Positions 38,077-48,841 of a stretch of 64,000 bases of DNA are shown piece after piece. Position numbers and translations under genes: made by a program. How positions within the stretch are numbered: position 1 is the stretch's first letter; each line of letters begins with the position of its first letter. Source of the DNA: Ignavibacteria bacterium (GTDB lineage: Bacteria; Bacteroidota; Ignavibacteria; Tepidaquicellales; Tepidaquicellaceae); the NCBI GenBank assembly GCA_016710985.1, contig JADJTX010000062.1:124001-188000 (forward strand), given 5' to 3'. A model generated the notes under the pieces. The model saw nothing but the letters and a program-made list of their open reading frames with translations. It was not told the origin of the DNA and did not search any database.

Positions 38077-38360
38077 TTTAGATTTAACGATCTATAGTTT
38101 AAAGTTTAAACGCTAATTATGAATTTATTTCATTATGCAATTTTAAATCCCCTAAAAGTTTTCCAAATCCAAGTAAGTATTTCTACTTAGTTAAAATAAG
38201 TGTTTCCACTCATACAAATTGTGTGTATCCCACTATTTCCTTTTGAAAACAAGTTCTCTAATTTTGTATCAAACAATCCCAAATAATGTTCACACCTAGT
38301 CAAAGTTAATTTACTTGCTCTAAAGCCCAATTGATTTTTCCGAGTTCACTGCTTTAAATC
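38077..38360. other. Non-coding leader between TonB receptor and lipoprotein
   Basis: AT-rich with no credible open frame. Poly-pyrimidine words such as TTTCCACTCATACAAATTG stand out, but I cannot assign them. The remainder up to 38527 contains the stem-loop listed next and then the leader of the lipoprotein gene. Confidence 0.45.
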
Positions 38361-38392
38361 AGCTCCGGAACCCCAAACCCGGAGCTTTCCTC
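38361..38392 (+). terminator. Stem-loop, probable terminator
   Basis: AGCTCCGG and CCGGAGCT form an 8-bp GC-rich stem with a 10-base loop, followed by TTCCTCTTT. It is about 285 bp after the TonB receptor stop and 135 bp before the next gene, so it could end the receptor transcript. Confidence 0.6.
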
Positions 38393-38527
38393 TTTATATG
38401 AAAATGAAATATTCTTAAGCTTTTTTCCAGCACAAAAACTCGTTACATAGTTATTGCATTAAGTAATAATTATTTATATTTTATCAGAAGTTTCTATTAA
38501 ATTCCTAAATAAAAAAAAGTTAAGAAG

Positions 38528-38899
38528 ATGAAATACAAATTAGCTAAGTTTAAAGTACTTCTATGTTTATTACTTATAATTGGCTGTTCCTCAACACAAT
38601 CAAGCATTTATAAGCCTGATGACAACAGCTCCGGCTGGAAAGTTAAGGTAATAAAAAAGGCTGCGATCAACGATGAATTTGTTTGTACAATAAATGATTC
38701 CACGGTTGTCAGTGCATCTTTTCCATTCATCGGAGATAATTTTGAAAAAGCCGGAATGTATCGGGGAAAGAAGGTCATGATGAACGGATACAGGAATTCT
38801 ACAACCAGCAAAGACTCAAATGGAAATACACAGACAAACAATTCTTATCAGATCCGTGTGTTCATTGATGATAAACAGGTTGATAAATTTGACTTCTGA
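38528..38899 (+). CDS. Small hypothetical lipoprotein
   Basis: 123 aa. The signal ends LLLIIGC, a good lipobox with C21, followed by SSTQSS. The mature part (about 100 aa) has a single beta-rich domain with TINDSTVVSASFPFIG and DNFEKAGMYRGKKVMMNG. I do not recognise it. It stands alone upstream of the TetR gene and in the same direction. Confidence 0.65.
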   Translation: MKYKLAKFKVLLCLLLIIGCSSTQSSIYKPDDNSSGWKVKVIKKAAINDEFVCTINDSTVVSASFPFIGDNFEKAGMYRGKKVMMNGYRNSTTSKDSNGNTQTNNSYQIRVFIDDKQVDKFDF

Positions 38900-39141
38900 T
38901 ATTGATAAGAAATTTATTTAACTGATTCATTTCGATGAAGAATTAATTAGTTAGTTTTAAGTTTGAAATATGAGATCAGTATAATAGTTGCAACAATAAT
39001 ACAAACCAGTCCGTATTTTCCCGTATCCAGTGTTAAGAAAATATTATCACTTAACAATAACCCAAAATCCTACAAACTCTAACTTGCATAACAAGTTATT
39101 TTTTGGTAATTTGGAAACTCATAAAACGAATATAGTTTCTG

Positions 39142-39783
39142 TTGAACAAAATACTCAGCAACTCAGAAGACCGCCTGAAGATATTAAAATACTCCCGTAA
39201 AAAATTTCACAGTGAAGGGTTTTATAAAACATCAATGGATGAAATAGCCGGGGAGCTTCACGTGAGCAAGAAGACCATATACAAATATTTTCCATCAAAG
39301 GAAAAACTGCTTGAAGAAATCTGTTCCGATACATCCTGTGAGATTACTGATAAGGTAGAAACAATTGTAGAAGGAAACGAAGATGTAGTTGTAAAATTTG
39401 TAAAGCTGCTGAACATGCACAGCAACGTTACGATGAATATAAGCGAAAAATGGCTCAATGACCTTACCATACATGCTCCCCAAATTAAAAAGAACATTGA
39501 TGAGATGAAAAATGAACAGATAAACAAAGTTTTAAGGAAACTTTTAGAACAGGGGAAGAAAGAGAATCTCATTGAAAACTTCCCGACTCCTATAATAATT
39601 AAAGTATTCAATACAGCACTGGTGTCAGTATTAAATCCTGAGTTTCTGATCAACAATAAATTTTCCCTTCAGAATGCATTTAAGATTACATATGAAATGC
39701 TGCTGAACGGTATTTTGACAAAATCAGGTAAGGAGAAATTTAAAAAGACAAAAGCTTTATTGGCAAAAGAAATAAAATTATAA
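39142..39783 (+). CDS. TetR/AcrR-family transcriptional regulator
   Basis: 213 aa. The N-terminal helix-turn-helix (about 10-60) reads FHSEGFYKTSMDEIAGELHV, then SKKTIYKYFPSKEKLLEEI, the TetR signature. The C-terminal ligand domain is unremarkable and no ligand can be read from it. It starts with TTG at 39142, 7 bp before the TolC gene in the same direction, so it almost certainly controls, and is co-transcribed with, the efflux genes that follow. Confidence 0.93.
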   Translation: MNKILSNSEDRLKILKYSRKKFHSEGFYKTSMDEIAGELHVSKKTIYKYFPSKEKLLEEICSDTSCEITDKVETIVEGNEDVVVKFVKLLNMHSNVTMNISEKWLNDLTIHAPQIKKNIDEMKNEQINKVLRKLLEQGKKENLIENFPTPIIIKVFNTALVSVLNPEFLINNKFSLQNAFKITYEMLLNGILTKSGKEKFKKTKALLAKEIKL

Positions 39784-39790
39784 ATACAAT

Positions 39791-41128
39791 ATGACATTGA
39801 AATTTTTGAGTAAATATTTATTTATGTCTTTGTTCACTGCTGTATTTTCTTTTTCAGCAGTCATTAGCTCAAATGCACAGCAGGATAATGTTATAAACTC
39901 CGTTGAAGAGGCAATTACGATTGCATTAAAAAATAACTCAAGTATAATTGAAGCGAAACTGGACAAGCTTAAGGCGGAGAAAAAAGTTTCAGAAGTTTAC
40001 AGCGATAATCTGGTGCCAACGATTTCTTTGAATTCAAGATATCAAAGAGCAATTCGCAAGCAGACCTTTGATATATTCGGGGAAAGGTATGAAATAGGTT
40101 CGGACAATTCAATTACAAATACATTTGATGTTTCAGAATCACTTCCTGTTCTCGGGACGCCTGTATTTACTGCAATAAGAATAGCTGATTATTATGAAAA
40201 ATCTCAGACTCAAAATGTAACTGCGGTAGAAAACAACATTAAAAAAATGTAAAAAACTTCTTACTATGCAGTTCTTCTTGCAAAGTCCATTGTAGAAGTC
40301 AACAGGCTGACTCAAAAAAATTCAGAAGAGAATTTTGCTGCCGTAGAATCAAGATACAGAAACGGGGTGGCTACAGAGTTTGATTATCTCAGGGCTAAAG
40401 TGAATTTAGAGAACACTGTACCAGTGCTGTCGAAATCCGAAAGAGATCTTGAGATCAGCCGGAAATTTTTGCTGAATGAAATGGGGCTCAAGGACAGACA
40501 GGACATAGAAGTCCTTGGAGAATTATCCTATGACAGCACTGAAGTCTGGGGAAGTACTGAATATATGATCAATAAAATTGCGGAAAATTATATAGAAGTT
40601 CGTCAGTTAAACACATTAAAAAGTATTAATGAAGAATTAGTAAAAATTGATAAGGCGAACTATCTTCCCAAATTAAATTTGTTTGCTCAGTATGTTTTAT
40701 TCTCATCAGAAAACGATGATCAGCCTTTAATGGATTACAGATTCGGCAATACTTTGTTTGTAGGATTAGGGATCAGATGGGACTTAAATCTTTTCAGGAA
40801 TTCTTATAAAGTAGACCAGTCGGAAATTGAAGTTAAGAAAAATGACGAGCAGATAGCCCAGCTGAAACAGGGGTTAAAACTCAGGTCTGAAAGCGCGATC
40901 ATAGCTCTTGAAGATGCAAAGGAAAGAATTATTTCACGGCAGAAGACAGTCACTCTTGCGGAAAGAAGTCTTGAGCTTGCAAACTCAAGTTACAGAGCAG
41001 GAGTCCTGAATCAGATCGATGTACAGGCAGCAGAGCTGAGCTTATCAGGATCCCGTCTTGCATATTTTCAGGCAATTTATGATTACCAACTTGCCAAAGC
41101 TGAAATAGAGAAATTACTGGAAAAATAA
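39791..41128 (+). CDS. TolC-family outer-membrane efflux protein, in-frame stop
   Basis: Outer-membrane channel of the efflux system. Signal peptide about 1-28 (SAVISSNAQ). Two OEP repeats, the second with NRLTQKNSEENFAAVESRYR, NGVATEFDYLRAKVNLE and later SYRAGVLNQIDVQAAELSL. A single TAA at 40250-40252 (NIKKM-stop-KTSYYAVLLAK) interrupts the frame, which otherwise runs on unbroken to 41128 for about 445 aa. A nonsense mutation or a base error at a Lys/Glu/Gln codon would explain it. It is followed 2 bp later by the HlyD-type gene. Confidence 0.88.
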
Positions 41129-41130
41129 AA

Positions 41131-42204
41131 ATGACGATAAAAATAAACTCTTCCAAAATAAACATTATGAAAAATATTATTTATTTTTTAATATTCATTG
41201 TCACAGGAAGCCTGATCTTACAATCATGCGGAAATGACGGTGAAACAAAAACTGAAAATGAAAAAAAACTTCAGGCTGTGAAGATAAAAGAAATTATCTC
41301 AGAGCCATTTCAGGAAAATTATAAAGTTGTAGGGATAGTAAAACCATTTGAGTCTGCAAAAATTTCATCTGAAGAGGGAGGTCTGATCACTTATCAGCCC
41401 TTTGATAAGGGCAGCAGGGTCGGAAGAGGTCAGGTAGTTGTAAGACTGCGAAAGGATCAGGATGCTGCGGCATATGAGCAGGCAATAACACAGTTTGAAC
41501 TTGCAAAGAGTAATTTTGAAAGAATGGAAAAGCTTTATAATGAAAGTGTCTCTACAGAGCAGGATTATACAAATGCAAAGTTTCAGCTTGAGCTTAGTGA
41601 AAGAGCGCTGGATGTACTTGAGACAAGATTAGATAAGTCTTATGTAGTTTCGCCCATCAGCGGAATAGTTGATCAGAAGTATTTAGGTAAAGGAGAAGTG
41701 TGCGGACCCGGTACACCGATATTAAATGTAGTAGATGTTTCGAGAGTAAAAATATCAGCCGGGATTCCGGAAAGCTATGTAGGTGAAGTTACAAAAGGAT
41801 CGAAAGTAAAAATAACATTTGATGTTTATCCTGATGAAGAATATTCAGGAATAGTAAATTATGTTTCTCCTGTTTTAAGCCAGACCAACAGGACATTTGA
41901 GATTGAAGTAGTTCTTAATAACAAGAGCGGAAAGCTAAAGCCTGAAATGAGCGCTAACATAGAAGTTGAAAAAACAAAGATAGAGAAAGCAGTAGTGCTT
42001 GCTCAGGACCTTATTATAGATTTCGGAAGTGAGAAATATGTGTTTGTAATGGATAACGACATTGCAAAGAAAAAGACCGTGAGTCTGGGGGGAAGAAACG
42101 GAAACAATGTAATGATAAATTCAGGGTTGAATGAGGGGGAAAAACTGATAATAGAAGGTTTTCAGTCTGTAGCTGACGGAGATAAAGTACAGGTTATAAA
42201 TTAA
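41131..42204 (+). CDS. RND efflux periplasmic adaptor (HlyD/AcrA family)
   Basis: Membrane-fusion protein bridging pump and channel. A lipoprotein signal ends LILQSCGND; the ATG at 41167 (MKNIIYFLIF) is the more natural start for it than 41131. The order is typical: lipoyl-like half (VGIVKPFESAKISSEEGGLI), a helical hairpin (about 110-170), the second lipoyl half (VVSPISGIVDQKYLGKGE), then a beta-barrel domain (VKITFDVYPDEEYSGIVN). 357 aa is normal. It lies between the TolC and RND genes in one operon. Confidence 0.93.
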   Translation: MTIKINSSKINIMKNIIYFLIFIVTGSLILQSCGNDGETKTENEKKLQAVKIKEIISEPFQENYKVVGIVKPFESAKISSEEGGLITYQPFDKGSRVGRGQVVVRLRKDQDAAAYEQAITQFELAKSNFERMEKLYNESVSTEQDYTNAKFQLELSERALDVLETRLDKSYVVSPISGIVDQKYLGKGEVCGPGTPILNVVDVSRVKISAGIPESYVGEVTKGSKVKITFDVYPDEEYSGIVNYVSPVLSQTNRTFEIEVVLNNKSGKLKPEMSANIEVEKTKIEKAVVLAQDLIIDFGSEKYVFVMDNDIAKKKTVSLGGRNGNNVMINSGLNEGEKLIIEGFQSVADGDKVQVIN

Positions 42205-42222
42205 AAATTTTTAAATACGGAA

Positions 42223-45200
42223 ATGAATATTTCAAAGATTGCAGTAAATAACAGCGTAACGGTTTATATAATGGTGGCAATAATAGTTCTGTTCGGAATA
42301 TTTTCTTACAATTCCATTCCTAAAGAGTCAGCACCATCCATTACGATTCCGAATATTTTCGTATCCACTCTGTATTTTGGAGTATCCCCAAAGGATATGG
42401 AAAATCTTGTAACTCAGGAAATTGAAAAAGAAGTAAAAGGAATTAAAGATGTAAAGAAGGTAACTTCGATATCACAGGAAAGTTTTTCACTGGTAAACAT
42501 AGAGTTTAATCCGGACGTAAAAATTGATGATGCATTACAGAAGGTCAGGGATAAAGTCGCAATTGCAAAATCAAAAATGCCGACTGATATTGAAGAGCCG
42601 ACCATTACTGAAATAAATCTTTCTGAGCAGCCGATGTTATATATTAATCTTTCCGGAAATCTGGGGTTAGCTTCACTGAAAGATTACGCGGATAAACTGA
42701 GTGATGAGATCGAAGTAATTCCGGGAGTTTTAAGCGCTGACGTAAAAGGAGGACTTGAGCGTGAAGTTAAGATAAATGTGGATGCTAACCGGCTGAAGTA
42801 TTACAATATTACATTCAATGACATCATCAATAAAATAGGGTTTGAAAACCAAAGCATTCCCGGAGGAAGCGTTGATCTTGGAAAACAGAATTATCTTGTG
42901 CGCGTGCCCGGTCAATATGAAGATCCTGAAAAAATCAGAGACATAGTAGTAAAGTCAGAGTTTGAAAAACCAATATACATAAGAGATGTTGCTCAGGTAA
43001 TTTACGGATATAAGGACAGGACAACTTTATCAAGAGAGAATGGTAAAGAAGCAGTGACCGTAGTTATTAAGAAAAGAAGCGGAGAGAACATTATCCGGAT
43101 CGCTGAAGAAATAAAAACTTTGATAAAGAAAAAGGAAGCAAGTTTTCCTGCGGGACTTAAGGTTAGTTTTACAGGTGATCAATCGAAAAATATAAAAAAC
43201 ACAGTTCATGAACTAGAAAATGGGATCATCACAGGTTTCCTGCTTGTATGTGTAATTCTCCTTGCTTCCATGGGATTAAAAAACGCGTTGCTTGTTGCAA
43301 CTTCAATTCCGTTTTCGTTTTTAATTTCATTCATTGTTCTTAGTATTTTTGGAGTGACGATGAATATTGTCGTTCTGTTTGGACTGATACTTGTACTTGG
43401 AATTATAGTAGACGATGCAATTGTAGTAACAGAAAACATTTACCGTCTGCAGGAGACTGAAGGTTATAATCAACATGATGCAGCAATTGAAGGACCGCGT
43501 GAAGTCCAGTTCCCTGTCACAATAGCTACTCTCACTATCATTTCATCATTTGCCCCGTTGCTGTTCTTTCCGGGAATCGTAGGGCAGTTCATGAAATATC
43601 TTCCGATAACTTTGATCGTATGTTTGTTCTCATCACTTTTTGTTGCATTGGTGATTAATCCTGTTCTCTCAGCTCATTTTATTAATTTCAAGAAAGACAG
43701 GGAAAAATTAGAAGGTAAAACCAAGTGGTATAATTTTATTACAAGATTTCACTTATGGTTTGACAGGTTATTTGCAAACATAGTGAAAAAATATGAAAAG
43801 TCATTGAGATACGCATTGAGACACAGAAAGCTGACAATAGGAGGGACCGTTTTGTTACTTATTGCAGTATTCATTATTTACGGAAAATTTAATAACGGAA
43901 TAGAATTCTTTCCTCAGGTAGAGCCGCAGCAGGCATATATCTATGTGAATATGCCGATAGGTACCAATCTCGAAAAATCAAATGAAGTTGCAACAATAAT
44001 AGAAGAAAAGCTTCCGCCATTTAAGGATCTTGAATATTATTTGACAAACATTGGTTCAGAAATCGGGTCGGGATTCGGAGGAGATGTCTCAAATAAAAGC
44101 ACTATCTCATTGAGTTTTTTTGATAAGGAAATGAGAGAGCAGAGCTCGTTTAAAACTATTGAGGAAATAAGAGATGCAATTGAAAATATTACTACAGCTG
44201 ATGTAAGAATTCAGAAGCAGACGGGAGGACCTCCGACCGGACCGCCTGTGAACATAGAAATTTCCGGTGACAATTTCGAAAATCTTGGGAAACTTTCGGA
44301 CGATGTAAAAAGGCTTATTAAAGATATTCCCGGAATAAAGGATCTCAAAGACGATTTCGATGAAGCAAGACCTGAAATAAAAATCACGGTTGACCGAGAG
44401 AAGGCTGCGCTTTACAATATAAACACAACGACAATTGCAACTACTGTCAGAACTGCTATTAACGGTACATCAGCAAGTAAGTTCAGAGTATCAGACAAGG
44501 AATATGATATAACAGTCCGGCTTGATTCATTACAAAGAGAGGATGTACTTTCTATAGCTAATATTTACATTCCGGGCAAAGACGGAGCTAAAATTCCTCT
44601 GACATCAGTAGCAAACATTGAATTTTCGGGAGGACTTGGAGCGATCAACAGAAAGGATCTGAAAAGAGTTGTTACCGTTTCAGCAAATGCAGAAGGCAGA
44701 TTAGGGAATGATGTACTAGTTGATGTAAAAGAAAAATTAAAAGATCTGAAATTACCTGCGGGATACCTTATTTCATACACAGGTGAACAGGAGAGCCAGC
44801 AGGAATCCCAAACATTTCTGGGAATGGCTTTTATGGTTTCTTTACTACTTGTATTCTTTTTCTTAGTAGTAGAATTTAATTCAGTAACTTCACCAATAAT
44901 AATAATGTTTACAGTACTGCTTTCAATGATCGGCGTATTGTTAGGATTGCTAATTACAAATACTCCGTTTGGAATAATAATGACAGGGATAGGAGTAATA
45001 GCTTTGGCAGGAATTGTTGTAAGAAACGCAATCATACTTCTTGATTTTCAGGTGGAACTGGAAAAGAGAGGTTTGAGTAAAGAAGAATCAGTTATTCAGT
45101 CGGGTATGATAAGGTTAAGACCGGTCTTTCTGACTGCAGCAGCTACTATAAGCGGACTTATTCCGTTAACAACGGGCGTTGATTTTGACTGGAGAACTTT

Positions 45201-45397
45201 CTCATGGGTAATCGGCGGGCAGAATACTGCTTTCTGGAGACCGATGGGAATTGCCATAATATTCGGACTCAGTGTGGCTACGTTTTTTAACTTTAGTAGT
45301 TGTTCCAACAATATTTGTATCAGTAAGCAATATCCTGGCTAAGTTTAAAAAGAAACCAAAAGAAGTTGAGGGGGAGATCATAATTCAGGGTGAGTAG
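42223..45397 (+). CDS. RND-family efflux permease (AcrB-like), frameshifted at the extreme C terminus
   Basis: Proton-driven inner-membrane drug or metal exporter with 12 helices and two large periplasmic loops. The helix-4 proton relay is intact (VLGIIVDDAIVVTENI). At the helix-10 position usually held by Lys this protein has Arg (GIVVRNAIILLDF), as some RND subgroups do. A T6 run (45283-45288) with one T too many shifts the last residues. Removing it gives VATFLTLVVVPTIFVSVSN and a proper helix 12 and tail ending at 45397, about 1057 aa. Last gene of the TetR-TolC-HlyD-RND operon; a terminator follows. Confidence 0.93.
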
Positions 45398-45440
45398 AAT
45401 TATATGATTGTGTAAGTTAAGTATTATCTTTTTTGAAATG

Positions 45441-45474
45441 AAACCTGTCAGTCTAATGTCTGACAGGTTTTTTT
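45441..45474 (+). terminator. Rho-independent terminator of the efflux operon
   Basis: AAACCTGTCAG and CTGACAGGTTT form a perfect 11-bp stem with an 8-base loop, followed by four more T. Confidence 0.92.
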
Positions 45475-45509
45475 AATTACTTTATTTTAAGGAATGAAAT
45501 ATTTCTGTG

Positions 45510-45538
45510 TTTGGGAAAACTTAATTTAATTATATTTG
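45510..45538 (+). promoter_or_regulatory. Bacteroidota-type promoter TTTG-N17-TATATTTG
   Basis: TTTG at 45510-45513 and TATATTTG at 45531-45538 are well placed for a Bacteroidota promoter. The ATG at 45542 follows by only 3 bp, so the message would be leaderless or nearly so. Confidence 0.55.
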
Positions 45539-45541
45539 CTC

Positions 45542-46867
45542 ATGATAAAAACTTTATTTGCATTTGTAATACTATCCATTACATTTCTGTCGTGCAATCC
45601 GATGAAGAAAAATCTTATGGAAGATATAGCTGATGACGTAAAGGAAGTATTAATATCAGGGTCCGGCGGAAAAGCATATTTAATCATAAAGGAAGAGATC
45701 TTTCAGGCTACGTCTAAATCTGATAACGGCGGAATAAGACAGATCACGGGGTATGATGAATACAGGATCTCGAGTTATAATTTAAATACCGGTAGACTAT
45801 CAAAGCGGATTCCTTTAGGGGACAGGGAAGAAAATGAATGTACTTTTCTCGGACAGACAGAAGGAAAGCTTTGGTATAAAAGTGTTGACATTAATCTTGG
45901 ATTTCATGCAAGAGATCCTGAGAATCTGGACGTTATAGTTACACAGGAAATGATAACTGATAAAAATTCTTTTCTGAAAGATAACCTGAGTCAGCCGGAA
46001 TGGAACAGCGTTAACAGCTACTATGGATTCGACATTGATAATAACATGCCGATGGTTACAGATAACTCGGGATTTGTATATTTAATAGAACCTGTATCTC
46101 TTAAAGCAGAAAAGACCACAGAATCAATAAAAAATTTTGATTATGATCACAATTGTCTATCGGGTTCAATGAAGCTTGATGTAAATAAAAGTATTTACCT
46201 TAAAGGAAGTCCGAGGAGTTACATTGATGTGTTTAACAAGGAAATTAAAGACATTTCATTTCTGAAAGGTGAATTTATTATAAGCTCTAATATATTAAGT
46301 CCCTCACAGGAATCTCCTGAATTTTTTGCTCCTTATAAACTTGAAATAGCAAAATATAAAAAAGATATAGACTCAATTGAAAAATTAATTCAGTCTTTTG
46401 ATACAAATCCGGACAAGAGTCCTAATGGAAGATTTAAGGAAAATAACCGGAACTATGCTCAGAGAAACATCGGATATTTAAGGGATAAAATAAAATATGC
46501 AGAAGATAATATCAAAAGATATTCACGGAATGATAATTACGATATAATCACGAAAGACAATGGGGTTTTCATCCTTAGCCAGACAGACGTAACTGATAAG
46601 GCAAAGATCATCATTTCAAAAGTTAAGATAAATTCCGATTCTACATTGACACTTTCATGGCAGACTGAACTTCAGAACATTTACAGAAACCCTGATAAAG
46701 GGATGGACAGGTCTTCGTTCGAAGTCGTATTTTCAAAAGGCGATCCGAATCTGAGTACAATGAGGGCTGTCAGCGGGGAAGGTATGCTTGTATTTCTTTC
46801 AATGTTAAACGCCGTTTGCCTTGATACTGAATCCGGAAAAATATTATGGAGCAGAGAGTTAAAGTAA
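45542..46867 (+). CDS. Hypothetical lipoprotein, probable beta-propeller with helical insertion
   Basis: About 441 aa from ATG 45542. The signal ends ITFLSC (lipobox). The body has repeated beta segments (YRISSYNLNTGRLSKRIPLG, NSGFVYLIEP) broken by a charged helical stretch (about 255-325: DSIEKLIQSFD, YLRDKIKYAEDNIKRY). It ends with NAVCLDTESGKILWSRELK, a PQQ/WD-type blade. An alternative TTG start at 45536 adds two residues. I do not recognise the family. It converges with the following minus-strand gene, leaving 10 bp between them. A Bacteroidota-like promoter touches its start. Confidence 0.72.
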   Translation: MIKTLFAFVILSITFLSCNPMKKNLMEDIADDVKEVLISGSGGKAYLIIKEEIFQATSKSDNGGIRQITGYDEYRISSYNLNTGRLSKRIPLGDREENECTFLGQTEGKLWYKSVDINLGFHARDPENLDVIVTQEMITDKNSFLKDNLSQPEWNSVNSYYGFDIDNNMPMVTDNSGFVYLIEPVSLKAEKTTESIKNFDYDHNCLSGSMKLDVNKSIYLKGSPRSYIDVFNKEIKDISFLKGEFIISSNILSPSQESPEFFAPYKLEIAKYKKDIDSIEKLIQSFDTNPDKSPNGRFKENNRNYAQRNIGYLRDKIKYAEDNIKRYSRNDNYDIITKDNGVFILSQTDVTDKAKIIISKVKINSDSTLTLSWQTELQNIYRNPDKGMDRSSFEVVFSKGDPNLSTMRAVSGEGMLVFLSMLNAVCLDTESGKILWSRELK

Positions 46868-46877
46868 ATCATAAAGT

Positions 46878-48356
46878 TCAGAATAATTTTTTTAACTCCT
46901 GAGCCTTTGCCAATAACCATTTTGATTCTATGTTTAATTTTTCCGAGTCAATATCCTTAATTAACTGTACGACATCAAATTCAGAATATCTGTCCTTATT
47001 GAACTTAAGCCTGTAAAGACGTAAATAGTAGCCGGTAACATTTGTAATGTTTTTTTTTACAAATTTATTTAAGATCTTATCCAGATAATGTTTGTAAGAA
47101 TCAATTAATGAAAGCCCTTCATCATAATAGCCAAGCTCATAATATATTTTCAGATACAGATTTTTAACATGGATGAAATAAACTTTATTCAGAGGTTTTA
47201 CAAGTGACAGAACCTCCAGTGCTTTTTCGTAATTGGCTTTTATAAAGTGAATATATGCTGAAGTAAAACCTGTTACATCTTTTCTTATTTCTTTCCTTAA
47301 CTGACCGGAATATTTAACTGCAAACTCTTCTGCAAACCGGTAGTCTTTTTTTGTAATCGCTTCCAGGAATACTCCTATGTAAATGATGCCTAATATGGAT
47401 TCCAGCTTATCCTTATTAAAATCTATCGTATCAAGCATTTCCAGGTTGATTGATTTTCTTTCAGTGCTGATAGTATTTTTGTTGTCTATACCGGAAAACA
47501 TTACATAGTTCCTGAGAATATTAAGCAGGGAATATTTTTCTTTGTTTGTGAATTTCTTTATGTTCTGAAATATTAAGGTCTTTACTTCAAAGTAATTCTT
47601 TTTGTTTTCCGGATTAAGAATTAATACTACAAGCTTCAGATAGATGTCTATGATAAAAAGTTCATTGGATTTAAATTTTTTCATTTCCTTCAAAAACCTG
47701 TCTATGTCAATGCATTTGAGGAAAGTGAAGAAACAGCTTTCTTCAGCATCTACGTTAATTTCCATTGAACTGAAATAAATACTGTTTGCATTCCTGTAGA
47801 GAGAGTTTGCTATATTGCAAAGTTCAAACAATGCCTTTTTAAAGAAAATGTCGTTCAGTGAATTTTTAAATGTTACTTTATTGTATTCATCATCAAGTAT
47901 CAGATTTAAAACAGCAATCTGATGTCTGAAGTATGTATCATCATATTTTTCCTTTGATAAATGTTTTTTTAAATTCGTAAGTCTGATGTTGTAGAGTTTA
48001 TCAAGTCCTCTTTCCTGAAGCTCATCCAAAAGGTGAATGATATTATCGTGCTTACTAAATAAAGTGTTATTCAATCTGTTATTAAGCAGGAAGCTTTCAC
48101 TAAGATATAGAAGTTCTGACATAAGATTTCTCATCACACTGTAACTGTATCTATTGGTTTTGTAAATTTTATTATACAAAAATTCCTCTGTCAGATTTTC
48201 ATGACTGAACAAGGGATAATACTTCTTCAGCTCACTTACGAGTCTGATAATGCCTTTATTGGAATTAAAATACGGTGATTCGACAAAGCTCCCGAATTTC
48301 TTGAACTCTTCTCCGGAGAGTGATCTCAAAATATCTATTGCTTTACTTTTTAACAT
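46878..48356 (-). CDS. Large helical protein of unknown function
   Basis: 492 aa, almost wholly helical, no signal peptide, Lys/Leu/Phe rich. The start (AIDILRSLSGEEFKKFGSFV, then ESPYFNSNKGIIRLVSELKK) recalls an uncharacterised family seen in Bacteroidota and Ignavibacteria. Irregular TPR-like pairs run through the middle (TGFTSAYIHFIKANYEKALEV, NLYLKIYYELGYYDEGLSL). It is probably a cytoplasmic scaffold or regulator. No catalytic motif. The upstream region to 48486 has no feature that I can name. Confidence 0.6.
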   Translation of the reverse strand: MLKSKAIDILRSLSGEEFKKFGSFVESPYFNSNKGIIRLVSELKKYYPLFSHENLTEEFLYNKIYKTNRYSYSVMRNLMSELLYLSESFLLNNRLNNTLFSKHDNIIHLLDELQERGLDKLYNIRLTNLKKHLSKEKYDDTYFRHQIAVLNLILDDEYNKVTFKNSLNDIFFKKALFELCNIANSLYRNANSIYFSSMEINVDAEESCFFTFLKCIDIDRFLKEMKKFKSNELFIIDIYLKLVVLILNPENKKNYFEVKTLIFQNIKKFTNKEKYSLLNILRNYVMFSGIDNKNTISTERKSINLEMLDTIDFNKDKLESILGIIYIGVFLEAITKKDYRFAEEFAVKYSGQLRKEIRKDVTGFTSAYIHFIKANYEKALEVLSLVKPLNKVYFIHVKNLYLKIYYELGYYDEGLSLIDSYKHYLDKILNKFVKKNITNVTGYYLRLYRLKFNKDRYSEFDVVQLIKDIDSEKLNIESKWLLAKAQELKKLF

Positions 48357-48486
48357 TAATGAAATATTATGAGGTTAGTTTATTAAATTGTTAAAATATA
48401 TTAACTGTCATCTGTATAAATCTATTATACGCTTTTTGCATAATTTATGAAATTCAAACTTTGATTTAGATTGAATCCATATTACA

Positions 48487-48737
48487 TCAGCGCAAGAGAT
48501 CTCAGAGATTCTTAGGAGAGCTCTGAAAATGACAAAAAGAAATACGGATAAAACTGATTAAACAGAATAAAACGGATTTTTGATATAAATTATAAAACAT
48601 TAATTACTATTTAAAAATTGTTTTTATATAATTTAAAAAACTTAAACTTAAGCTGGATATTGAACCAAATCATATGGGACCGGATCATAACTATCCGCGA
48701 GTATCAGCTAAATCAGTGTTATCGGTGTTCTGAAAAA
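48487..48737. repeat. CGGATAA...CTGATT-family long palindrome (copy 1)
   Basis: The left arm runs AGAGCTCTGAAAATGACAAA then CGGATAAAACTGATTAAACA; the right arm has AAATCAGTGTTATCGGTGTT. The centre is AT-rich. The left arm matches, in reverse orientation, the right arm of the element at 62640-62792 over about 80 bp, including the AACGGATTTTT and AAATTATAAAAC words. It accounts for about half of the 485-bp gap before 48842; the rest is featureless. Confidence 0.75.
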
Positions 48738-48841
48738 TATTGTCGCGTACAGAGCTTAGAGATTAGATTTAATGTATTTTATAATGCTGTTTAATATCTT
48801 CATTTAATTTTTTATTTTACTCAAATTTTAAAACACAACGT

